64,000 nucleotides of DNA from Mycolicibacterium pulveris. GTDB taxonomy: Bacteria; Actinomycetota; Actinomycetes; Mycobacteriales; Mycobacteriaceae. Of the stretch, positions 17,566-23,971 are shown piece by piece (within the stretch, counting starts at the first letter, position 1; every line of letters starts with the position of its first letter). The notes beneath the pieces were generated by a model, which was not told the DNA's origin, ran no database searches, and saw nothing but the letters and a program-made list of their open reading frames with translations. The DNA lies in assembly GCF_010725725.1 (NCBI RefSeq), contig NZ_AP022599.1, positions 1,984,001 through 2,048,000 of the forward strand. The letters are read 5' to 3'. Position numbers and translations under genes: made by a program.

Positions 17566-18759
17566 TCAGCTCCGCAGCAACAGCTCTTCGGCGTTGCCGC
17601 GCATGATGCGCCGCTTCGCCGCGTCGTCGAGCGGATCGAGCAGTTTGACGAAGTCCGCCGGTTCGGCCAGCCCTTCGGCGTGCGGGAAATCCGAACCCAT
17701 CACCAGGACGTCGTCGTAGCCGAGGCTGTTGACGATGCCGGGGATGTCGTCCTCCGGGTACGGCACCACGCGGACGTGCCTGCGGAAGATCGCCGACGGC
17801 CGCTCGGTGAGCTTGCCGCCGATCCACGGGCCGTTGCGGCCCATTCCCCTGCTCTTGTCCATGTGCTTGACGAAGTACGGCACCCACTCGGCGCCGTGCT
17901 CGGCGACCAGCGCGTTGAGCTTCGGGAAGCGGCCGAACAGGTTGTCGAAGATCAGCGCCGAGAGCGTGTCCTCGATCGGCCGCTGCCCGTAGATGTTCAT
18001 CCACTGCCACGCCGACATGTGCCAGGACGCCGGGTCGGGGTTGTGTCCCCATGCGGGTGAGATCGCGGTGAAGTACCAGAACGGCATGATGTGGTACACC
18101 AGCACGCAGCCGGCCTCTTCGAGCCGCGCGTAGACCGGGTCGAAGTACGGGTCGCCCGGCGACCGCCCGTAGGCGGGGCCCGTCGGCAGCATCACGAACT
18201 TGGCGCCCGCGGCGATGATCGCCTCCGTCTCGGCCACCGCGGAATCGAGGTCGCGCAGCGACAGCAGCGCGGTCGCGTAGATGCGGTCCTCGAAGGTGAA
18301 GCCCCACTCCTCGTCGATCCAGCGGTTGAACGACCGCAGGTTGGCGTACAGCGCAGCGGTGTCGTCGACGTAGTGTTCGGCGGCCAGCGCCATCCCGCTG
18401 GGATAGATCACCATCCGCTCGACGTTCTGCTTGGCCATCACCGCCAGCCGGGCCGAACGTTCGATGTACTCGGGTTGCATGGGCTGCGGTTCGTAGGACT
18501 CCTCGGGGTTGCCCGAACCCATCTGGCGCAGCATCTCCTTGAGCGAACCCGGGCGGTACGCCACGTCCAGGCCGAGGCCACCTTCGCTGTTGAACGTTGC
18601 CACCCGGCGACCCGCGAGAATCACCTCCACACCGTCGGCGCCCCGCACGGTCGTGATCGCGCGGTCCTTGAACTCTTCGGGCAGATACCGGGTGAACGCG
18701 TCCCGTGTCTCGTAGCAGTGCGTATCGCAGTCAATGATGCCGTAGTCGAGGGTGGTCAC
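17566..18759 (-). CDS. Amidohydrolase-2 family metal-dependent hydrolase/decarboxylase
   Basis: A 397-residue member of the same amidohydrolase family as 12673 and 22206, but the most divergent of the three. Its N-terminal metal motif is D-C-D-T-H (residues 10-14), and GSDFPHAEG carries the C-terminal Asp. The substrate pocket region differs (MPFWYFTAISPAWGHN, with several aromatic residues). It leads the minus-strand operon with the FadE pair and ligase. The GTG start lies 18-37 bases from a near-perfect GAGAA-N6-TTCTC operator. Confidence 0.85.
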   Translation of the reverse strand: MTTLDYGIIDCDTHCYETRDAFTRYLPEEFKDRAITTVRGADGVEVILAGRRVATFNSEGGLGLDVAYRPGSLKEMLRQMGSGNPEESYEPQPMQPEYIERSARLAVMAKQNVERMVIYPSGMALAAEHYVDDTAALYANLRSFNRWIDEEWGFTFEDRIYATALLSLRDLDSAVAETEAIIAAGAKFVMLPTGPAYGRSPGDPYFDPVYARLEEAGCVLVYHIMPFWYFTAISPAWGHNPDPASWHMSAWQWMNIYGQRPIEDTLSALIFDNLFGRFPKLNALVAEHGAEWVPYFVKHMDKSRGMGRNGPWIGGKLTERPSAIFRRHVRVVPYPEDDIPGIVNSLGYDDVLVMGSDFPHAEGLAEPADFVKLLDPLDDAAKRRIMRGNAEELLLRS

Positions 18760-18776
18760 CGCGCCGCTCCTTAGTT

Positions 18777-18796
18777 GCGAGAATGCTTATTCTCTC
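18777..18796. promoter_or_regulatory. Operator, GAGAA-TGCTTA-TTCTC inverted repeat
   Basis: GCGAGAATGCTTATTCTCTC contains a perfect 5+5 inverted repeat with a 6-base spacer. It is in the divergent gap between the amidohydrolase operon (-) and the acyl-CoA dehydrogenase operon (+). A weaker relative reading GAGGA-N6-CTTTT on the minus strand lies at 18803-18820, so each direction may have its own site. The rest of the 207-base gap shows no gene. Confidence 0.7.
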
Positions 18797-18966
18797 ATTC
18801 AGGAAAAGATACTATCCTCGATCGGTAATGCCTATCCCCGGGATGTCTCCAATCGGTGCGGTCGCTGTCGGACGGGTCACCTCGATGGTGGTCACCGCCT
18901 CGCCCGTGTGGAAGGAAAACATGGCTGCACCAACGAAATTGGCCGCGGTGGGCGTAGGCGGTCGGC

Positions 18967-20085
18967 GTGTCTACAGCTGACGGGGTTGATCTGGGCGACC
19001 TCCGCGATACGGTTCGCGATTTCCTTGCCGCGCGTTCGCCGAGCAGCGCCGTGCGGGCCGTGATGGATTCTCCGGCGGGCTACGACGAGCGGGTCTGGCA
19101 CGAACTCACCGCCGACCTCGGCCTGGCCGCGATCGCGGTACCCGAGGAGTTCGGGGGCGCCGCGGCGGGCATGCGGGAGCTGGCGGTCGTCTTCGAGGAG
19201 ATGGGCGCGGCGCTGCTGTGTGCGCCGTTCTTCGCCACGGTCGCCTTGGCGATCCCGACGCTGCTCGGCAGCGGAGACGCGGCCGCGATGAGCGAGTACC
19301 TACCCTCGCTCGCCGACGGTTCGAAGACCGCCACCGTCGTTCTCAACGGAACTCTGGATGCCTGGGATCCCGACGCGGTGACGTTGACGGCGCGCAGCGA
19401 CGACGACGGCTACCGGCTCTACGGAGACGCCGAACGGGTTATCGACGGACACACGGCGAATATCATTCTGGCCGCGGCGAATACAGACGCGGGCATCTCG
19501 CTGGTCTCGGTCAGCGCGGACGCCGACGGGCTAACCCGCGAGCCACTGGCAACGCTCGACCGTACACGCAAGGTGGCCAAGGTGAGCTTCGACGGCGTCC
19601 CCGCCCGGCTCATCGGCGCCGACGGCGGCGCGGCGGCCGGCCTGGAGCGGGCATACCACCTCGCGGTCGTCGCGCTCGCCGCCGAACAGGTGGGTGCGGC
19701 GCAACGCTGCCTCGACATGGCCGTGCACTACGCCAAAGAACGGATCCAGTTCGGACGCGCCATCGGCAGCTTTCAGGCCGTCAAGCACCGTTGCGCGGAC
19801 ATGCTCGTACTGGTGGAGGGCGCCCGCTCCGCTTTGCAGCACGCCGCCGAGGTTCCCGACGGTGAACAGCGGGCCGTGGCGGTCTCGGTGGCCAAGATGG
19901 CCTGCTCGGAGGCGTTTCTCCAGGTTGCACTGGACAACATGCGCATCCACGGTGGCATCGGGTTCACCTGGGAGCACGACGCACACCTCTACGTCCGTCG
20001 CGCGAAAGCCACCCAGTTGATCTTCGGCAGCCCCGACTACCACGCCCAACGCCTGGCCACCCTGGTCACCACATCAAGCCACTAG
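18967..20085 (+). CDS. Acyl-CoA dehydrogenase (FadE)
   Basis: A 372-residue acyl-CoA dehydrogenase-fold protein with AVPEEFGG, RIQFGRAIGSFQAVKHRCADM and IHGGIGFTWEHDAHLYVRRAK. The GFTWEHD type C-terminus is that of FadE28/beta-like mycobacterial chains, so it may need another FadE as partner, the nearest being the divergent pair at 15386-17559. The GTG start at 18967 comes after GTAGGCGGTCGG. It is followed after 14 bases by a luciferase-like gene. Confidence 0.87.
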   Translation: MSTADGVDLGDLRDTVRDFLAARSPSSAVRAVMDSPAGYDERVWHELTADLGLAAIAVPEEFGGAAAGMRELAVVFEEMGAALLCAPFFATVALAIPTLLGSGDAAAMSEYLPSLADGSKTATVVLNGTLDAWDPDAVTLTARSDDDGYRLYGDAERVIDGHTANIILAAANTDAGISLVSVSADADGLTREPLATLDRTRKVAKVSFDGVPARLIGADGGAAAGLERAYHLAVVALAAEQVGAAQRCLDMAVHYAKERIQFGRAIGSFQAVKHRCADMLVLVEGARSALQHAAEVPDGEQRAVAVSVAKMACSEAFLQVALDNMRIHGGIGFTWEHDAHLYVRRAKATQLIFGSPDYHAQRLATLVTTSSH

Positions 20086-20099
20086 CCGGAAGGACGACG

Positions 20100-21002
20100 A
20101 TGCCCGTTTCGTACTCGCTCGAACTGCCCACCCAACGAGTGGAGGCCGTGCCGGAGTTCGTCACCGCCGAAGCGATTGCGGAGATCGCCCGCGTCGCCGA
20201 GGCCAACGGATACGCCGCGGTGCACGTCACCGACCACCCGGCACCCGACGCGAAGTGGCTCGACCACGGCGGACACCACGCGCTGGACCCGTTCGTCGCG
20301 CTGTCGTTCGCCGCTGCGGCCACCACCGACGTGAAACTGCTGACCAACGTCTACATCGCCGCCTACCGCAACCCCTTCTTGGGCGCGAAGTCGATCCACA
20401 GCCTTGCCGTGCTGTCCGGGGGCAGGCTCATCCTCGGCACGGCGGCCGGCTATCTCAAGCCCGAATTCAGGGCGCTGGGAGTCGATTTCGACAATCGCGG
20501 GGCACTGCTCGACGAAGCGCTCGACGTGCTGGCCAAGGTCATGACCGGTGAGGACACCGCCTACGAAGGCACGTCGTTCAACGCGCGCGGAGTCCGGCTG
20601 CGGCCGGTTCCTTTGGCTCCTCCACCGATCTGGGTGGGCGGCAACAGCAAAACCGCCGTGCGGCGCGCGGTGTCACGCGCCCAGGGCTGGGCACCGTTCA
20701 ACACCTTCGGCTACGCGACGGCGTCGCGCACCGCGGAAATCTCCACACTCGAGGAACTGGAGGCGGCGATCGGATGGGCCAAGAAGTACGCGGCCGAGAT
20801 CGGTCGCACCGAGCCGCTCGATATCTGCTTCTCGGCGGGCACCATGCTCGACGACAGCAGATCGGCCGACGAACGCCACGCCACCATCACGAAACTCGAG
20901 TCGATGGGCGTGACCTGGCTGACCATCGCTCCCCAGGGCGCCAACCGCGCCGAAGTCCTCGAACGCGCACATGCGTTCGCCGAGGAGTTCATCACCGCAT
21001 GA
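20100..21002 (+). CDS. Luciferase-like (LLM), probably F420-dependent oxidoreductase
   Basis: A 300-residue luciferase-like TIM barrel: HVTDHPAPDAKW, LLTNVYIAAYRNPF, LSGGRLILGTAAGYLKPEF and PPPIWVGGNS. It belongs to the same F420-type group as the protein at 11647. ATG at 20100 follows GGAAGGACGACG. It is co-transcribed with the acyl-CoA dehydrogenase before it. Its last 11 bases overlap the convergent SnoaL-like gene. A hydride transfer on a ring or enoyl intermediate is plausible. Confidence 0.85.
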   Translation: MPVSYSLELPTQRVEAVPEFVTAEAIAEIARVAEANGYAAVHVTDHPAPDAKWLDHGGHHALDPFVALSFAAAATTDVKLLTNVYIAAYRNPFLGAKSIHSLAVLSGGRLILGTAAGYLKPEFRALGVDFDNRGALLDEALDVLAKVMTGEDTAYEGTSFNARGVRLRPVPLAPPPIWVGGNSKTAVRRAVSRAQGWAPFNTFGYATASRTAEISTLEELEAAIGWAKKYAAEIGRTEPLDICFSAGTMLDDSRSADERHATITKLESMGVTWLTIAPQGANRAEVLERAHAFAEEFITA

Positions 21003-21429
21003 GGCTGTCGGCGGTAAACCCGTCGACACCGATTCGCCGGTGTGCGAACAACCACCGCCCCTCGACCGGTATCAGGACATCGCGATAGCGGCCCCAGTGG
21101 TCGAGCCCGACGTCGGTGTGCACCGCGAAGTAGCTGCTGACCTCGACACGATCCCGCACGACCGCGCCGAAGCGAATGCTCGAAACGTGATGGCGGACGT
21201 ACGACGGACCTCGCTTGGCCGCACCCGGCTCCTGGGCCATCGCCGCAGCGAGACCCGCTTCGATGGCCGCGGGCCCCGTCAGCGGTTCGGCACCGCCGCT
21301 GAATTCCAGGACACCGTCGGGCGCGAAACACTGCGCCAGCGAGTGGAGGTCGAAGCGATCAGTGGCCGCGGTGTAGTCGGATAGCGTCTGGCGAACAGAC
21401 TCCCGCACCTCCAGCTCCCAGCTGTCCAT
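20992..21429 (-). CDS. SnoaL/NTF2-like protein
   Basis: A 145-residue single-domain protein of the SnoaL-like (NTF2 cone) fold, typical of small isomerases, hydratases and dehydratases in steroid and aromatic pathways. Visible family features are the N-terminal helix SDYTAATDRFDLHSLAQCF followed by APDGVLEFSGG, and the strand GRWLFAHRRIGVDGF near the end. ATG at 21429 follows AGGAG by five bases. It is divergent from the isochorismatase-like gene with about 50 bases between. The activity cannot be assigned. Confidence 0.75.
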   Translation of the reverse strand: MDSWELEVRESVRQTLSDYTAATDRFDLHSLAQCFAPDGVLEFSGGAEPLTGPAAIEAGLAAAMAQEPGAAKRGPSYVRHHVSSIRFGAVVRDRVEVSSYFAVHTDVGLDHWGRYRDVLIPVEGRWLFAHRRIGVDGFTADSLMR

Positions 21430-21461
21430 CTGCACTCCTGTAAACAAAAATTGTCGGCTCA

Positions 21462-21479
21462 CGATAACGTGTGTTCTCA
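21462..21479. promoter_or_regulatory. Candidate operator, GAGAA-N6-TTATC on the minus strand
   Basis: CGATAACGTGTGTTCTCA, read on the minus strand as TGAGAA-CACACG-TTATCG, abuts the start codon at 21479. It matches the site at 46384. If transcription of the isochorismatase-like gene is leaderless, as often in mycobacteria, this places the site at the -10 region. Confidence 0.45.
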
Positions 21480-22114
21480 TGCCGCAACCAAGCCTGCTCG
21501 ACCTGATCAATCCAGCCACCACCGCACTGGTCACCCAGGAATGCCAGGGCGGGGTGATCGGCCCCCAAGCGGGCCTGCCGATGCTCGCCGAAGAGGCGCG
21601 TCGCGAAGCGATCCCGAACATCGCCAGGCTGCTCGACGCCGCGCGCGCGGCCGGCGTCACGGTGGTGCACTGCCTGATTCAGAGGCGCCCCGACAACCGC
21701 GGGGCCAACACCAACGCCAGGCTGTTCATGGCGGGCAAGTCTTTTCCCGCCGACTTGACGCCGGGAAGCCCCGGCGCCTCCCTGCTACCCGAGCTCGGCG
21801 AGGACCCCGGCGACATCGTGCTGACCCGCCTACACGGTGTCGGACCAATGACCGGGACGGACCTCGACTCCGTGCTGCGCAACATGAACATCAAGACGAT
21901 TGTGGGAGTGGGTGTTTCGGTCAACGTCGCGATCACCAACTTCGCCATGGACGCCGTCAACCGGAGTTACCAGTTCGTGCTACCGCGCGATGCGGTGAGC
22001 GGATATCCCCGCGAGTATGCGGAGTCGGTCATCGACAACACGTTGGCCCTGCTCGCGACGGTGACCACGACCGACGCGGTGGTGCAGGCGTGGAAGGAAC
22101 TGGCCGCCACCTAA
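21479..22114 (+). CDS. Isochorismatase-like fold protein lacking the usual catalytic triad
   Basis: A 211-residue cysteine-hydrolase-fold protein. The fold is clear: TTALVTQECQGGVIG as strand 1, VVHCLIQRR, a TGTDLDSVLRNMNIKTIVGV block and a closing FVLPRDAVSG. The Asp-Lys-Cys triad is not: Glu21 stands for Asp, Arg117 for Lys and Ala151 for Cys. It may be a non-hydrolytic member (isochorismatase itself also lacks the Cys) or a binding protein. There is no visible ribosome-binding site, and a candidate operator touches the start, so a leaderless transcript is possible. Upstream of the third amidohydrolase. Confidence 0.8.
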   Translation: MPQPSLLDLINPATTALVTQECQGGVIGPQAGLPMLAEEARREAIPNIARLLDAARAAGVTVVHCLIQRRPDNRGANTNARLFMAGKSFPADLTPGSPGASLLPELGEDPGDIVLTRLHGVGPMTGTDLDSVLRNMNIKTIVGVGVSVNVAITNFAMDAVNRSYQFVLPRDAVSGYPREYAESVIDNTLALLATVTTTDAVVQAWKELAAT

Positions 22115-22141
22115 CCCCGCTCTGGATGTAGCCCGAGCTTT

Positions 22142-22162
22142 GGTGATAACGTCATTCTCAAT
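22142..22162. promoter_or_regulatory. Candidate operator upstream of amidohydrolase
   Basis: GGTGATAACGTCATTCTCAA reads TGAGAA-TGACG-TTATCA on the minus strand, i.e. the GAGAA/TTATC arms with a 5-base instead of 6-base spacer. It lies about 45-65 bases upstream of the amidohydrolase at 22206, in the only gap large enough for its promoter. Confidence 0.4.
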
Positions 22163-22205
22163 AACCGCAAACGGTCATATTCGCTGCTCTTAGGAGGTCG
22201 GCCAC

Positions 22206-23402
22206 ATGTCTACCCGGTCCCTGCCGTATCCGGTCTTCGACATCGACAACCACATGTACGAGACGACGGACGCCCTCACCAAGTACCTGCCGAGGGAACA
22301 CAAGGGCAAGGTCGGCTACGTCGACGTCAACGGGCGGCCCAAGCTGGTCGTCAAGGACCGCATCAGCCACATGATCCCCAACCCGACGTTCGAACGGGTG
22401 GCACGGCCGGGCAGCGCAGAGGACTACTTCCTGGGAAACAATCCCGAGGGGTTGAACTTTCGCGAATTCATCGGTGAGCCCATGGATATCATTCCCGCCT
22501 ACCAATCACCGGCACCTCGACTGGAACTCATGGACGAACTGGGTATCGACCAGTGCGTGATGTACCCGACCCTCGCCAGCCTCATCGAGGAGCGCACCAC
22601 CGACGACGTCGTCCTGACCCACGCGATCATCCATGCCCTCAACGAGTGGATGCATGAACACTGGACCTTCAACTACCAGGACCGCATCTTCGCCACCCCG
22701 GTGATCTGCCTCCCACTGGTCGATGAGGCGATCAAGGAGTTCCACTGGTGTCTCGAGCGCGGTATGAAGACCTTCCTGGTGCGACCCGCACCGGTGCCGA
22801 GCCGGTTCGGCGGCTCGCGATCCATGGGGCTGCCCGAATTCGACCCCTTCTGGGAGGAAGTGGTCAAGGCGGGCGTGCCGGTGACCTTTCACGCCGCCGA
22901 CAGCGGCTACCAGAAGCACCTCATGGAATGGGAGGGCGGTGACGAGTACCTGTCCTTCAAGCCCAGCGCACTGCGCGAGGTGGTGATGGGGTTCCGGGCC
23001 ATGGAGGACACCCTGGCGGCGCTGATCTGCCACGGTGCCCTGTCCCGCTTCCCGGACCTCAAGGTACTCGTCGTGGAGAACGGCAGCGGTTGGGTGCGCA
23101 ACCTTTTGCGTCTGCTCGACAAGGCGTACCGGACGATGCCGAAAGAGTTCGACGAGCACCCCGTCGACGTCTTCAAGCGCAACGTCTACATCCACCCGTT
23201 CCTCGAGGACGACGTGAAGGGGATCGTCGACATCATGGGTGAGGATCACGTGATGTTCGGCTCCGACTTCCCCCATCCAGAAGGTATCGGCGACCCGCTG
23301 AGCTTCGTCGACCGGCTGGAGGGGTTGCCGGAGACGGTCGAGGCGAAGATCATGGGCGGCAACGCCATCGAGCAACTGGGGCTTCAACGGGTTCCGGCAT
23401 GA
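22206..23402 (+). CDS. Amidohydrolase-2 family metal-dependent hydrolase/decarboxylase
   Basis: A 398-residue amidohydrolase, the closest paralogue of the one at 12673: both begin with D-x-D-N-H-M-Y-E (here residues 12-19), share an IPNPT(F/Y)E(R/V) segment and end with MFGSD(F/Y)PHPEG. The first metal-binding His of the family is replaced by Asp. ATG at 22206 follows AGGAGG by eight bases, a strong ribosome-binding site. Its stop overlaps the ATG of an HtdZ-like dehydratase (ATGA), which ties it to beta-oxidation of a CoA thioester. The reaction is not known. Confidence 0.86.
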   Translation: MSTRSLPYPVFDIDNHMYETTDALTKYLPREHKGKVGYVDVNGRPKLVVKDRISHMIPNPTFERVARPGSAEDYFLGNNPEGLNFREFIGEPMDIIPAYQSPAPRLELMDELGIDQCVMYPTLASLIEERTTDDVVLTHAIIHALNEWMHEHWTFNYQDRIFATPVICLPLVDEAIKEFHWCLERGMKTFLVRPAPVPSRFGGSRSMGLPEFDPFWEEVVKAGVPVTFHAADSGYQKHLMEWEGGDEYLSFKPSALREVVMGFRAMEDTLAALICHGALSRFPDLKVLVVENGSGWVRNLLRLLDKAYRTMPKEFDEHPVDVFKRNVYIHPFLEDDVKGIVDIMGEDHVMFGSDFPHPEGIGDPLSFVDRLEGLPETVEAKIMGGNAIEQLGLQRVPA

Positions 23403-23872
23403 CGCGGACAACCGCTTCGCCGACGGAGTACGACGGCATCGCCGGCTTCGAGGCGCACGTCGGCGAGCACCTGGGGTACAGCGAATGGCGCAAGGTCACC
23501 CAGAAGGAGATCGACCTGTTCGCCGAGGCGACCGGTGACCACCAGTGGATCCACGTCGACGCCGAGAAGGCGGCGAAAGGGCCCTACGGCAAGACGATTG
23601 CCCACGGCTATCTCACGCTGTCGTTGGTGCCCATTCTCGTCCAACAGATCTACAAGGTGACCGGCTTGTCCATGCAGGTGAACTACGGCGTGGACAAGCT
23701 GCGGTTCCCGGCGCCCGTGCCGGTCGACTCACGCATCCGCGCGGGTGCCGAGCTGATCAAGGTGGACCGCACCGACAACGGCGCCAGGGCCACGGTGCGG
23801 GTCACCGTGGAGGTCGAGGGCTCCGAGCGGCCGGCATGCGTGGTCGACACCATCGCCGCGATGGTCGAGTAG
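23399..23872 (+). CDS. MaoC-type 3-hydroxyacyl dehydratase, HtdZ (Rv0130)-like
   Basis: A 157-residue single hot-dog hydratase. The catalytic segment LFAEATGDHQWIHVD holds the Asp and His of R-specific hydratase 2 enzymes, and NYGVDKLRFPAPVPVDSRIR and a PACVVDTI ending match M. tuberculosis Rv0130 (HtdZ) closely. It should hydrate trans-2-enoyl-CoA. It is translationally coupled to the amidohydrolase (4-base overlap) and is followed by a long hairpin before the convergent CoA-transferase. Confidence 0.88.
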   Translation: MTRTTASPTEYDGIAGFEAHVGEHLGYSEWRKVTQKEIDLFAEATGDHQWIHVDAEKAAKGPYGKTIAHGYLTLSLVPILVQQIYKVTGLSMQVNYGVDKLRFPAPVPVDSRIRAGAELIKVDRTDNGARATVRVTVEVEGSERPACVVDTIAAMVE

Positions 23873-23899
23873 ACCCGCTCCCGACCGAGCACCCTTCCC

Positions 23900-23959
23900 G
23901 CGAGCAGACGCCAAAACCCCCAAAGTGGTGCCATTTTAGGGGTTTTTGCGTCTGCTCGC
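23900..23959. terminator. Long inverted repeat, probable bidirectional terminator; repeat family copy 2
   Basis: Arms GCGAGCAGACGC (23900-23911) and GCGTCTGCTCGC (23948-23959) pair perfectly, and inner AAAACCCC/GGGGTTTT extend the stem. It sits between convergent genes, ideal for stopping transcription from both sides. The sequence is nearly the same as at 8756-8813, so it is an interspersed palindrome. Confidence 0.72.
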
Positions 23960-23971
23960 CACAGGATGACG

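Noticed and set aside
16666..18060. 464-codon open frame on the plus strand across the FadE and amidohydrolase genes
   Set aside because: It lies opposite two genes with clear conserved motifs and shows no family signature or ribosome-binding site.
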